A stretch of 64,000 bases of DNA, from NCBI GenBank assembly GCA_917880885.1, contig OU862909.1, positions 30,314,851-30,378,850 of the forward strand, in the 5' to 3' direction. Under the pieces are notes generated by a model. It was not told the DNA's origin. It ran no database searches and saw nothing but the letters and a program-made list of their open reading frames with translations. This DNA comes from Limnephilus marmoratus (Eukaryota; Arthropoda; Insecta; Trichoptera; Limnephilidae). This document shows positions 11,241 through 22,140 of this stretch, piece after piece. The position numbers were made by a program, and so were the translations under genes. Each line of letters opens with the position of its first letter. Positions within the stretch are counted from its first letter, which is position 1.

Positions 11241-11985
11241 ACTAGCAGACCCGGCCACACGTTTCTGTGGCTAACGAAACACAACGTCATTACCCGACCT
11301 TTATAAAATCCACACTAGCCGCTTGCCAGCTGCCCGCTGCCTGAATGGAATATTTGATTTTCTCGGCTTTTCTCTAATACTATAATAAGTAATATCTCTA
11401 ATACTATAATAAGCATGTATTATACATGTAAACTTTCCCCTTGAATCACTCTATCTATTGGTGAAAACCGCATGAAAATCCGTTTGGTAGTTTAAAAGAT
11501 CTATGCGCACATACATTTTGAGCGACTTCATTTTATACTTGAGTGTCCTTTCCCATTCGTCCCGTTCCCCTTCCGCGTCCCCTTTTTTTTCTCCCGTTCC
11601 CACTCCGTCACCTCCACCTTCCCTGTCCCCACTCCACTCCCCCCCACCCTTCCCCCGTCCCGCGAACCCCCCTCCCGAGTTCCAATTCCCCCTCCCAGGT
11701 CCCCCTCCTCCCTCCTAGGTTCCCCTCCCCCTCCCTGGTTCCCCTCCCCCGTCTCTCCCTCCCTCCCGCTTTCCATTGCAATAGCCGCTTCCTCGCGTGC
11801 CACCAATTGTAATTTTCTTATACAAATTTCGTAATGCCAGAGCTCACCGGAAGTTTTATAAAAACCTTGTCCTGACAATAACGAACACCCAAAAAAATAA
11901 TTATCCAATTTGGTGCAGTCGTTCGAAAGTTATGCGCTTAGCAACACATTTAGCGATTCATTTTTATATTAAAGATATTCTTTAA
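11241..11985 (+). repeat. Insect interspersed repeat, copy 2, with a second 3' end and a pyrimidine tract
   Basis: 11241-11538 matches the 4473-5040 repeat. It is followed by a 235-bp pyrimidine tract (11541-11775) and then a second 3' end containing AATTTGGTGCAGTCG, GTTATGCGCTTAGCAACAC and TTCATTTTTATATTAAAG. That end belongs to longer members of the same broad repeat class as I remember them. The open frames across the tract are low-complexity proline/serine or glycine/glutamate translations, not genes. Confidence 0.55.
11541..11775 (+). repeat. Polypyrimidine tract, C-rich
   Basis: The plus strand is almost pure C and T, with a loose repeat of GGTTCCCCTCCCCCTCCC. Mirror-like pyrimidine tracts of this kind can form triplexes in vitro. 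It may simply be an internal component of the repeat around it. Confidence 0.8.
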
Positions 11986-12110
11986 ATATATCCTGCGAAT
12001 TACCAGATCACTATTTTAGTTTCATAACCAATCGTATTTCTTCCAGCTTTCCACACTTATTCCTAGTTAAAAATTTAAAACAACAATAACATTTATAATG
12101 AATTCGAAAA

Positions 12111-12259
12111 AAAGGTATATACACTTTAGAATGTAATGATTGTGACGAACAGTATGTACGAGTAGGTATGACTACTAAAGATTTTAAAGATAGAATCAGG
12201 AAACATGAACTCTGTTTATGAAATAATAACTATTCAGATTTTGCCAATCATTTATAAGT
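12111..12259 (+). pseudogene. Penelope-like GIY-YIG endonuclease fragment
   Basis: The frame at 12111 translates as KGIYTLECNDCDEQYV, then a short insertion and GMTTKDFKDRIRKHELCL, then an in-frame stop followed by NNNYSDFANHL. GIY, a CxxC-like pair, YV..G and an Arg in the following helix are the core of the PLE-type GIY-YIG nuclease. An extra RV sits between YV and G, and a TGA breaks the frame, so it is dead. Compare the related domains at 20106-20319 and 62340-62460. A GTCGAAACCGGTAGC terminal-repeat motif follows at 12302. Confidence 0.75.
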
Positions 12260-12295
12260 GAAGTGAAATGGAAGTCACATAGTTAACGCTAAAAC

Positions 12296-12530
12296 TAAAT
12301 GTGTCGAAACCGGTAGCAAAAAATCAGAGTGTGCAGTTCACCGCGGTTAAAGTGAAATCTTCAGAAAACAAAGTAGACAAGAGTGTGGAGGCTATGAAGC
12401 ACCGCAAAAAGAGGAAACCGATTAGTCTATCTCATTCTCTCGCAGGCTCAATTCTATGTATGTGTTTATCTCTTTTTAGTGTCGCTATTTTGAGTTTCAA
12501 ATCAGAACGGTGCTAAAGAGGTTTTCACTT
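12296..12530 (+). repeat. PLE terminal motif followed by dispersed repeat family S3, copy 1
   Basis: TCGAAACCGGTAGC is joined to a segment with AATCAGAGTGTGCAGTTCAC, AGTGAAATCTTCAGAAAAC, TTTTTAGTGTCGCTATTTTG and GTTTCAAATCAGAACGGTG. The latter segments recur at 55738-56010, 63296-63362 and 63700-64000. A 71-codon frame here is not conserved in the other copies. Confidence 0.6.
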
Positions 12531-12691
12531 CAATAAATAATATTAAGTAACTAATGTACATTATGAATGAAACTCTTCAAAAAAAAACAAAATAATATTT
12601 TAGATTGAAAATCACTTTATGGGCCCTTTTACAAATCAGGAAAACGATCATATTAAAACCATAAATAACAGCAATGTAGTATACACTTTAA

Positions 12692-13404
12692 GAGGGTATT
12701 ACCAGAGAAAACCAGAAATATGTCATTTTTAAATCAGATTTTAGATGTATTGACTCTTTTCCTCAAAAAATTATAAATGGATTTTGAAAGATTGCTCTTT
12801 TATCTAGCATTCGCATGTTTTGAATTTTGAGAAAAAATGTTTATTTTTAGTATAATAAGGTTATACCATTGGTCGTTGGCAGATTTGTTAAATTTTCAAA
12901 AATGATTTTGGATTATTCCACATCCATTTCAAATCATATAATCATGCAATAAAATAAATCAATACATTATCTAGGTATCGCATGTTTTAGAAATTTAATT
13001 TTAGTTTAAATAAAATCATTAAAAAATAAATACGTACATGTGTTTCTTCACGTAAATTGGTTTGCTTTTATGTATTTATTTGCGCACTTACAAACTAATA
13101 TATTTCAGATTTTTTTTTACATTCTTATTTAACTTAGACATTATTGAAAAATGGTATATACTTATAATCAAAAAATAATTATAAATAGTACATAATTTTA
13201 ATAGTTTTATCATCACGCCTTTCAGCATTTTTGGATGTAGGTATAAATTAAAGCAACTTCGCAATGAAATAAAATCGATATTGAGTAATAATTTAAAAAA
13301 ACTGGTACGGTGAATACTTAATCTTTCTCATTGGAACCGCCCTGTACGATCGTAAGAACAACTTTCGACAAAATGTGGATTTTCGGCCGCTGGCTGGTTA
13401 AACG
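12692..13404. mobile_element. 0.7-kb dispersed element, copy 1
   Basis: The element starts GAGGGTATTACCAGAG and ends CTGGCTGGTTAAACG. A second copy at 13881-14578 is collinear throughout, with several small indels. Shared blocks include CATCACGCCTTTCAGCATTTTTG, CCGCCCTG and CGATCGTAAGAACAAC. It has no coding capacity and no terminal inverted repeats. Confidence 0.7.
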
Positions 13405-13851
13405 CTCTTAAAAACAAAATAAAATACATTTATTAAGAAAATTATTTCAAGTTGAAAAGTCCGTTTTATGAATTCTATATGTGAAGTGAAAGAAAAGAAG
13501 TGAAAAGTAAAGGCAAATGGCAATGATAATATAAAGTGCAGTGAAAAGTCAACAAGGGGATGAAAGCTTGTCGTAACTCAAAGGAGCGCAACTTTACAAC
13601 TTTCTTTGAAAGTGAAAAAGTTAATGCATAAATGATAATAATCTTGGAAGCTAGACTCTTCGACTTCATCAAACTTTTGAACATTAAGAAGAAATCGAAA
13701 GGCGCGGCGTTTTGTCTATATAAACGTATCCCCCAATTTCCTCTCTGGATTTCGATAATACAGCAAATATATATTTTTTAACAACTATTATAAGTAATAA
13801 TTATTAGCCTGAAACACTCATCTACAGTATCTACACTCGAGAAAAGACACA

Positions 13852-14605
13852 TGCCGCCGACGGGACTCGACCGCTCTTAAGAGGGCATTACCAGAGAAAA
13901 CCAGAAATATGTCATTTTCAAATCAGATTTTAGACTATTGACTCTTTTCCACAAAAAATTATAAATGGATTTCGAAAGATTGTTTTTTTATCTAGCATTC
14001 GTATGTAATAAATTTTGAGAATTTTTTTTAATTTTTAGTATAATAAGGTTATTCCATAGGTCGTTGGTAGATTTGTTAAATTTTCAAAAAAATTTTTGTA
14101 TTATACCCATTTCAAATAATATAATCATGCAGTAAAATAAATCAATACATTATCTAGCAAACACTTTTTTTGGAATTTTAATTTTAGTTTCAATAAAATC
14201 ATTAAAAAATATGTACGTACATGTGTTTCTTGACGAAAATTGGTCCATTTGTGTATTTATTTGCGCACTTACTTACAATATATTTCAGATTTTTTTAACA
14301 TTCTTATTAAATTTAGACATTATTGAAAAATGATAAATACTGGTAATCAAAAAATAATTACAAAAAGTACATTATTTTAATAGTTTTATCATCACGCCTT
14401 TCAGCATTTTTGGATGAAGGTATAAATTAAAGCTTTGGATTGAAATAAATTCGATATTGAGATGTAATTTAAAAAAGCTGGTACGGAGAATAATTAATCT
14501 TTCTCGTTGTAACCGCCCTGCACGATCGTAAGAACAACTTTCGACGAAATGTGGATTTTCGTCCGCTGGCTGGTTAAACGCTCTTAAACACTGAGCTACG
14601 TCGGC
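13852..14605 (-). repeat. tRNA-like sequence split by the 0.7-kb element
   Basis: On the minus strand 14605-14579 reads GCCGACGTAGCTCAGTG then TTTAAGAGCG, a good acceptor 5' strand and D-arm. 13872-13852 supplies GGTCGAGTCCCG and GTCGGCGGCA, a T-arm and acceptor 3' strand. GCCGAC and GTCGGC pair. The anticodon arm is missing, so the parent was a tRNA-derived SINE or pseudo-tRNA, not a working tRNA. The duplicated CGCTCTTAA lies where the halves meet. Confidence 0.6.
13881..14578. mobile_element. 0.7-kb dispersed element, copy 2, with 9-bp target duplication
   Basis: It starts GAGGGCATTACCAGAG and ends GGCTGGTTAAACG, and is flanked by CGCTCTTAA on both sides (13872-13880 and 14579-14587). A 9-bp duplication is typical of Mutator-like elements, but the ends are not inverted repeats, so the class is open. 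Copy 1 at 12692 lacks a matching left duplication. Confidence 0.65.
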
Positions 14606-14609
14606 TTAT

Positions 14610-16055
14610 CTCCTACCCGCCAAATAATTCAATATGTACTAGTGTTTCATTGAACAATTACTAATCTACTTATTACATTTTTCCGCCTGCAAACAATCAA
14701 CTTTATTTTTATACGGGAAAGGCATTGAAGTGCTAAATCTCCCACTAGGTGGCGTCGAGACAAATTATGTCTATATTTTTTGGTGAAATACTTTAAAACG
14801 TCAAATATTTATTATTATTTTTTACTTGATAAACTAATGTTTAGGATAAGATTTTTATACATAACACAAAGGGTAACAATTATTATAAGTAATAATTAAC
14901 TAATAATAAACAAAAATCGTGTCTAAAACTTTAATTTATCAATTAAAATATATATATATATTTTTAAACATAATATAGATATTGAGTACTAGCGTGTTGG
15001 TAGGTACGCGTACGTTTTGATTTTTTTGATTAGTTACTCCTTATAAAAGTTAGGACCTTCCAAAAATCGTTAAACATACCTGGTTTGAACGCTATTTAGT
15101 ATAATATATACTAGACAATGTATTTTTTTAATCAAAACACACAGACATACAGTATTTTTTCTACTTAGTAAAAAAATCTTAAAAATCGGTCCGGTTTTGG
15201 AAGATAAAAATGGGGAACACAAAATATCGGTTTTGATGAGTTTATTCGGGTATTATCAGCCTGAGGTACAGTTGTTCCTTTCACTCAGTATTCGGAAGAA
15301 AAAGGGCGACAGTGACAACAACAGTTTGTTAAAATACGTATTGTTCAAATTTCTTGGCGATAGGGTTTACTCTTAATAATAAAAATATTCACATATTACC
15401 AGACGTGGGGAGTTAGCGAGTGTAGTACAAAGAGACCCATTATTACTTTTTTAAGTAGCGTACGTAGATCGAATCTCTTTATTAATGAGGGTAGCAAAGT
15501 CGTGTTTTAACCCGACCGTTTTGCATTTCGTCGACTTTAAATTTGTTATTTTTTCTATTTTTGAAACTGACAACTCATGGTGGAATTCCATCATAATACA
15601 TTATAATACAGCTGAAACCGGTTACGAATAAATTAAAGTGGAAATAAGTTTCATATTTGTTTTATTATGATGTACGTAAATTTGTTTGTATGTTCCATTT
15701 CCCGTTCGTTTCAAGATGGTGGCCATTTTTATGGGTCAGTAAAGATTCTATCTTAATAAATAACTAATATATAATAATAATAACAATTAAGGTACCTGAA
15801 AAATAGAATTTTCATTGAGATAGTCACGTTTCTTTGGACAAATTGTATAATTCCTTATTTGAAATTTAAAAAAAAATGTAGGTAAGTATACAGAATATTT
15901 TATGAGTAATTCAATAGGTAGGTATTTAAGTACTGATTTCCGAGAAAATTTTGATTATGATTTATTATATAAGCGAAAAATGGAAATCTACGCTTTTGGA
16001 CGCGAGGTACGCTGTTCACAAAACCACTTGTTATCTACTTAATAACTAAATTAAT
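14610..16055. other. Gene-less stretch with a PLE-type GAAACCGG motif
   Basis: There is no supported coding sequence. GCTGAAACCGGTTACGAATA at 15610-15629 is a PLE terminal-repeat-like motif. A GC-normal patch at 15240-15560 shows no continuous frame. Confidence 0.4.
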
Positions 16056-16057
16056 TA

Positions 16058-16245
16058 AACATAATGTACAATGTTGTGCTGTATTCCTTTATCCCTATCC
16101 TGTCCCTCAAACCTGCCACCCTCCTTCTGATAAGTACCACAAAGCCGGCAACTCGCCCCTTGGCGAGCTTTGCTGGAAGCACTAGTCTATCTAGGAAACC
16201 CAAACACCGTGCAGTAGGGGTTTGTTGTTTGTTGTAAAGTTAGTT
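16058..16245 (+). repeat. LINE/SINE-type 3' end (AAAGCCGGCAACTCGCC)
   Basis: The block ACCACAAAGCCGGCAACTC, CTTGGCGAGCTTTG and a GTTTGTTGTTTGTTGT tail resemble LINE/SINE 3' ends that I know from lepidopteran genomes. There is only one copy in this window, so the call rests on memory. Confidence 0.35.
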
Positions 16246-16362
16246 TAAAACTTAAAGCTATATGTATATATTATGGAACAGAAAGCTAAAAATGACATCA
16301 TTTTTACAACTGGGTTTTCAAGCCGAAGTCTTCAACAAAATCAGTTTGTTATAGAACCGTCG

Positions 16363-17336
16363 CACAGTGATTCGTTTCATACGTGCTAGACGCTAAAAAC
16401 TTTTTCACATGATTAAATTATTTTTAACCCTCTATTGAGATGTAGTCAATACTAATTTTATGAAAATTAGGGTTAAAAATGATTAAATCTTTTTTTTATT
16501 TTTTTTTTAATAATTTTTAAATAATGTACGAATAGAGTATTTGAGGTTTATAATAAAACAATTATGTGTAAAAAGTTAAAAATGTTTATTTTGATTGTAA
16601 TAAATCGCTAAAATTACGGTCCATTTTCTGCTTATATTCAAAGATTTGGTTTTTCAACTTTTTTTCACCACTTTCACTGAGCTTATCAAATTCAAATGTA
16701 CTTAAAATTTTTTTTAAACATTCCCTCAATCTATTCTTTCTTCGGCAAACTCTTCCATGTCACGAACAATTCCAGCCTGGAAATCTCGTATGTGGTTCCC
16801 GTAAAATGAAAAAATAATAATAATTTGAATTCGTGTGGGTTAATATCGAAACTGATATGAATAGAATATTAGTTGTACTATTTAAAAAAAAGAAAATTAT
16901 TTTGCGATTTTGATATACTCTCTGAGATAAAGTCTCGAGAAGTTAGAAATTTAATATTTTTTAGGCCGAAAAAAAACACAAAACTTATTTATTATTTAAA
17001 AAACAACCAAAATTATTTACACTAAAATATTAAGAAAAAACTTTTAAACATACCTTCCAAAATAGCCACCATTTTACAAAACCAAAAAAAAAACACTTTT
17101 CAAACTTAGTACACAATTTAAAACGTCGAGCTGCGACAAGCGAATAAATGCAAATGATAATTTCAAAACACATTATTCGACTTTAGGCCTCTGGTATGAG
17201 TCAATGCGTGCACTAATCACCCCAATTAAGCATGCATTTATTATTCTGTCTATCTGGTAATGTCGCCATGACGTCATTGTTTGGGAATTTAAAAGTGACT
17301 TATTAGCGTCTAGCTTGTATGAAACGAATCACTGTG
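16363..17336. mobile_element. Transib-like non-autonomous element with RSS-like ends
   Basis: Both ends begin CACAGTGATTCGTTTCATAC and pair for about 36 bp (left 16363-16398, right 17301-17336). The flanks are a perfect 5-bp duplication CGTCG at 16358-16362 and 17337-17341. A 5-bp GC-rich duplication and CAC-starting ends are the Transib/RAG signature. CACAGTG is identical to the V(D)J recombination heptamer, and at the left end it is followed by a 23-bp spacer and CTAAAAACT, which resembles the RSS nonamer. No transposase is present; a short coding-like frame lies on the minus strand inside. Confidence 0.7.
16587..16757 (-). pseudogene. Unrecognised 57-codon frame inside the Transib-like element
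   Basis: I do not recognise this. A minus-strand frame without its own ATG includes RLRECLKKILSTFEFDKLSE and then GEKKLKNQIFEYKQKMDRNF, ending at a TAA (16587-16589) that overlaps an AATAAA. The composition (K, E, L-rich, no stops for 57 codons in AT-rich DNA) looks like coding sequence, perhaps a helical tail. A TTTCCAG site at about 16778 could be a splice acceptor. A related segment lies just outside the element at 17426-17490. Confidence 0.3.
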
Positions 17337-17404
17337 CGTCGTTTTTAGAGATCGATATTACAACCGGCCCTTAAAACATAAGAATAGATTACAAACAATT
17401 ATTA

Positions 17405-17620
17405 TTCACTTCATGAAGCTTTTCTTCCTTCGGCAAACTGGGTAAACTCTTCCATGTAACGAACTTCCTGCCAAGAAATCTTGTATTTGGAGCGGATAAA
17501 CTTTAAATCATTAATAAACTGCTATTTAAGCTCAGGAAAAAAGTTTTTTACAATATTGTATCGGTGATTCAATCCAATGTCGTATTTGTACGCCTTTTTC
17601 GAAAGAATTGATTTTTATAC
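17405..17620 (-). pseudogene. Unrecognised coding-like fragment beside the Transib-like element
   Basis: On the minus strand the frame reads ILSKKAYKYDIGLNHRYNIV, KNFFPELK, a stop, then LKFIRSKYKISWQEVRYMEE and an FAEGRKAS end. The VRYMEEF...FAE segment resembles VRDMEEFAEE inside the neighbouring element (about 16735-16800), and the nucleotides match over about 65 bp. One internal stop shows it is not intact. It could be an exon of the autonomous partner or a duplicated host segment. No family is assigned. Confidence 0.35.
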
Positions 17621-19130
17621 GGATAAAACTATTTATTCCCATTACATCGTGTGTGCAGGCGCAAATAAACAACAAATTCATCTAAAAATGTTTTAAGCAT
17701 AACTTGCAAAAAGAGGTTTATTTGTAAAATCTGTGAACGAGTAGTTTATGAATAATTTTATGTTTGGCCTTGAACATATTATAAAATAATAATTTAGCTA
17801 ATTTTACGCTTTGAAGAATTCAAAATATCTTCTAATTCTTTTCGTCGAATTTATTTTATCTCTCTCTGTTTTCTTTCCTTTGTTTCATCAATGATTTATC
17901 TTCTTTGTATTGTGTATCTTTTTAACTAAGCTTTTACATTAGTATTATTTTTACTCACATGAGAACAATCTATAAATACTTGGAATAGTTAAAAAAAATA
18001 TGGCCATCAAATTGAAAAACAATATCTGATAAACTAACGTTAAGTAGACAACAGATAAATATAACGTCACTGCCGAATTACTAAATTCGGTCCACAGCTT
18101 TTTATGCTGTCCAGAATATTATTCTAGAAGACTTCAGTTTATTAGGCCAATTCACAAATAGGTCACGATTCTCAGCAATTAGGAAATCGACTGAAGAAGG
18201 ATATTTTTACAGCCGCTTTCATTTAATTAAAATTGTGTTCTAAAATTGGAGTAATTTATTACTTTGAGATTACGATATCTAAATTATTAATACAATTCAC
18301 TCCTCAACCCTTACAGATTTATTGTTCCCTCGTGCATTATTATATAACTCCTTTCAAATCAAAATATAAATTCAATTCAACTTCGGGTCTGCTCAACCCT
18401 TAATAACATGTAGTCGATGGTTTTGTTCGATTCCACAAAAGAATGAAATTAAAGAGATTGACTTGCAAAACTCGTTGGAATTGCATGAATGCGAAGTATG
18501 GCGGAATTAATGGGTTCTTTATTCTTGGACCTGTTAGCAAAGTGTGACTGAGTACTATTAAAAATACAAACAAAAGAATAAAGTTACATCTATTTTCCGC
18601 TTGCCTATTTTCAGCTTTTTTATTATTGAAAAAAGTGCAACGGGGACGTCTAGGAAAGACTTCTTTGTAAATAGGTTGCAGTAAATATTTCTTTCCAACT
18701 TTATGATTCCGCTTTGTTGGTTTAGCTCGAAAACAATCAAAGAGTAGCGAAAACTAAAAGAATGGTGAGAAAGAAATAATAAAACGATTTAATAGTTTTG
18801 TTAGCACTCCTACACGATGAGATTTTTATAAATTTTCCGAAACAAATTGTTTAAGAATGGCCAATGAAAATGCTTTGTTTTTTGGCACTTGGATCGTGAT
18901 GATTAGACATCGTGCGCCTAATATATATTGAATAGATTTTTAAATCTTTTTTCTTCTCTTTTCTTTTGAAAGAATTTTTATTGGCCTTTTCACTATCCTA
19001 TAATTCGGAGGATTACTTTCATAATTTACTTTAAAAGTAAAAAACTAAAATGTTCAACACTAAAATAATGTTATGTCATTACTATCCTGGGTGTTAAATG
19101 ACGTACTTAACGTGCTTTAACCAGTTTAAT
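17621..19130. other. Gene-less AT-rich stretch
   Basis: I see no coding, RNA or repeat signal that I can support. A short hairpin around GGTCCACAGC and GCTGTCC near 18090 is minor. Confidence 0.45.
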
Positions 19131-19132
19131 CA

Positions 19133-19388
19133 AACCAGTGATTCCTGACATTATTTGAAGTAAAATGATGGAATTTCAGCCTCCGGTGACTTTTTTTTCT
19201 AAATTTTCTTCCACATATCGTCACTGGTCACTCAGCCGAGTAACCGACTAACCCATCACCACATCCCTAACTCTATAATACTAACTGATTTTTTTATGTC
19301 TTAGTTTAAAAATAAACGTCGAAAATGTCACCGGAGACTAAAATTTCGTTTACATTTTTACTCCAAATATTGTCAGGAATCACTGGTT
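19133..19388. mobile_element. MITE with ~60-bp inverted repeats, copy 1
   Basis: AACCAGTGATTCCTGACA starts both ends, read on opposite strands. Pairing continues imperfectly through an AGTAAAA block to CTCCGGTGAC, about 60 bp in from each end. The middle contains GAGTAACCGACTAACCC. CAGTG ends would fit hAT, but I see no 8-bp duplication. A diverged copy is at 34575-34845. Confidence 0.65.
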
Positions 19389-19397
19389 AAATTAATT

Positions 19398-19477
19398 CAA
19401 GTAAGTCACCTGAAATAACACAAAACAAGCTTGAGGAAGTAAGTCACCTGAAATAACACAAAAGAAGTTTGAGGAAG
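19398..19477 (+). repeat. 40-bp tandem duplication
   Basis: AAGTAAGTCACCTGAAATAA followed by a shared CACAAAA and TTGAGGAAG segment occurs twice back to back, with two base differences. It lies at the start of the PLE remnant. Confidence 0.8.
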
Positions 19478-20432
19478 CGGCACTCGACACAGCTTCGGCT
19501 GTTCCCAAAGTATGGTGGCGGTAGGTCGACGATGTCTTCGCCATTTGGCCTCATGGAACAGAGAAACTGAACTAATTTCTGGACCATCTCAACTCACTCC
19601 ACGTTAAAATTAAGTTCACAATGGAGTTGGAAAATGACTCTAAGATCCTACTTTTTCTAGATGTGGAGGTGATGCGAAAAGAAGATGGTAGTCTAGGACA
19701 CACAGTGTACAGAAAACCAACTCATACAAATCGGTATCTACATGCTGATTCCCATCACCACCCAGCGCAGAAGAGAGGACTTATCCTTATATTGGTGACC
19801 CGAGCGACTAGAATATGTGAAGAAAAAAAAATCGGAGCAGAACTTACAAAACTGACTGATGCACTGGAGCGTAACAGTTACCCAGCAAGGCAGACAAGGC
19901 AAATCATAAGAGCCAAATCTGCACCAAACGAAGGCAGAATTGAACAAGAGTCAAAGGGCTGTGCTTTCCTGCCTTACGTTCACAATGTGACAGACAGAAT
20001 TGCCAGGCTATTGAAAAAAGAAAGCATCAAAACAATCTTCGGAACCACGACACAAATACGAGACTTTTTGAGGCCTGCAAAGACCAAGTTTCCTCTGGAA
20101 ACAGATGGAGTGTACAAACTCAGCTGTTCTGGATGTGACAAGGTTTATGTAGGCCAAACAGAGCGGATGATCTCCAAAAGGATATCAGAACACTTTCGTG
20201 CCTGTAAACTTGGCCACCCTGACAAATCGGCAATCGCCGAGCACTTAATCGAAACCGGCCACTACTTTGGATTTGTCCCTGAGGTCCGGGAAGACCCAAA
20301 ACTTATAGAGCACGCCTGATTACGGAGGCAATTGAAATTCACAAAATCCTATATATATTAATAGAGACGACGGAGCTAAACTCAATAGTTCTTGTTATCC
20401 GGTAATTGATGGTTACATCAAGGCTAAACGCA
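19462..20432 (+). pseudogene. Penelope-like element polyprotein (RT palm end plus GIY-YIG endonuclease), broken
   Basis: PLE proteins combine a reverse transcriptase with a GIY-YIG endonuclease. Here the frame starts in the RT palm: FEEAALDTASAVPKVWWR, then TAG (19522-19524) where the Tyr of YVDD should be, then VDDVFAIWPHG. A second stop (TAA, 19573-19575) precedes FLDHLNS. Downstream come FLDVEVMRKEDGSLGHTVY and RKPTHTNRYL, typical of the RT end and linker. The nuclease core is GVYKLSCSGCDKVYVGQT with a following Arg-rich helix, so the motifs look intact. A frameshift near 20310 moves the reading to ARLITEAIEIHK, and another leads to NRDDGAKL and VIDGYIKAKR, the end of the protein. The open part is 19621-20319 (232 aa). 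The 5' two thirds are missing. Confidence 0.85.
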
Positions 20433-20529
20433 AAAAAACATGTTGAAGTATATTGTGACGCCAGCTCGTAGAGGACTAGAGCTGGCGACACGGTATCGCT
20501 CCTAAGTAGATAAGTACAAACATCACTCC

Positions 20530-20645
20530 TCACTTTAACACATCTGCCCTGATAATGTACACTGCAACGCTGTCCGAAACGTTGGCTAAAGAAGGAGGTA
20601 GCGCAACACGGCATAATACCCCAAAAACTAATAACAAAAACAAAA
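20530..20645 (+). repeat. PLE terminal repeat with degenerate hammerhead core
   Basis: CTGATAATGTACACTGCAAC, GCTGTCCGAAACG and TTGGCTAAAGAAGGAGG follow the PLE coding remnant at once. The same block occurs as inverted pairs at 34194-34381 and 39868-40083. The hammerhead-like core is damaged here (CTGATAA instead of CTGATGA, weakened stem II). Its position right after the PLE ORF supports it as that element's terminal repeat. Confidence 0.65.
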
Positions 20646-22080
20646 CAAGTTGCTTATTATTTTTTTTTTAAATACAAAAAAAATATCGCATTTTGGCGAA
20701 AACCAAGGCTATTATAGATAATATCGATAACAAGTACATGACATATGAAGAAAGACGATTTTTTAAGAACTGAATATATAGGATACTCTTGAAATATTGA
20801 AAAAGAAATTAGAAAGTATTAAAAAATATTGTGTGACGCACTCGACTCGAACTCGATTTCAAATTTTCTTTATTCCATGAAGATGAAATTTATTTCTTTT
20901 GCCAGCGAACAAATTGGGGTGGTTTTCCTTTTAAGCGCCGACAGAGAAGATAGTTCAGAATGTACTTTCTGGAACTTTCCCTTGAAGTGTTCTTCCATCC
21001 CTTGCTAAACTAAACATATTATCGCCAGCTCAATGCCCTTTCAAACTTTTGACGTTAGACTTCTTTTTCGAGCACACGTTGATTCAACCCCAGTCGAATT
21101 GTAAATAAAAAATAAACCTATGTGGCTCGTAATGTCAGTGGTGACTTGAAATAATACTATAACTAATTAACATTCGCAGACTTCAATTTTGTTTATTATG
21201 TTTAAAATCAATAATCAATAATTAGAATAAAATAACTTGGATGGGTTGTTTAAAGTTATTTATCACGTCCTATAAAAGTTCTATTCAAGTTCTGTGATTA
21301 TTTCAGTTTTAAGAAGCAACTGACTTATAATGCTATAATAACAGAACTTGAATAATAGAACTTACACAGAACGTTAAAATTCAGTTAAAATATTTGATGA
21401 ATTGTTCAAATTTTTTTTAACATCCCGTCCCTACCACTCCGACTTTATCTTACTGGAGCGCTCGTAAATTTTTGCGCCTTCGGTATGGAAATTTCCCTTC
21501 ATATTTCAAAATCCGAATTTTCTTTTTAATACTTCCGAATTTTAAGAGAGTTTATAGTGTTAGAGATCCATTGAACGCACTTATATTTGACCGTTTATCC
21601 CACATTTTTAGAATCCCAATTTTTTTTAAATCGTTAATGATATAAACACGTGAAATCTGCATATCATTTTTTATAACATTGCCGTGCGTATTACCTATTC
21701 GGAGAATACTAAATATTGTGTTGTCTACAATCTATTTAAAAATCTTGGATTTACATTTAAATTTGCACGTGTACTTCTTTAATATGTAAACATGTGTTTA
21801 ATTATTTCTAAGAAATATTTAAAAAATTTCACGTCATTTAATGTCAATAACAGATGATGCAAAAGATATGCAAGACATTTCTTATTAAAACGTGAAACTA
21901 CTAAGTTATCTTTGTGGTTAATCGAATTAAACAATGCGTGGAATCTTGAAACAATCCCAAAAATATCTTCGAATTGGCCACATTTTGGCCAGCGAACGAG
22001 CACTCAAGCATTCAAGGTGTTTGCAAATCGGCCAAAACGTGGCCAAAACGCTCCAGTGGTTATTGAGTAAATTCTTTTAA
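20646..22080. other. Gene-less AT-rich stretch
   Basis: There is no supported gene. TTGGCCACATTTTGGCC and CGGCCAAAACGTGGCC near 21975-22045 are short GGCCA-containing inverted words of unknown meaning. Confidence 0.4.
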
Positions 22081-22140
22081 TATATAAACCAACCGGTTTC
22101 GATTCAACCTGAACGTTCTTTCAGGTGTCATAAAGTACTA
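22080..22140 (-). repeat. PLE terminal-repeat remnant
   Basis: On the minus strand: GACACCTGAAAGAACG, TTCAGGTTGAATCGAAACCGG. A CTGA-type word, a short stem and GAAACCGG match the layout of the other PLE terminal repeats. The core is degenerate and no ORF is attached. Confidence 0.45.

Noticed and set aside
11503..11908. Proline/serine- and glycine/glutamate-rich ORFs on both strands
   Set aside because: They are translations of the polypyrimidine tract, with no domain or splice evidence.
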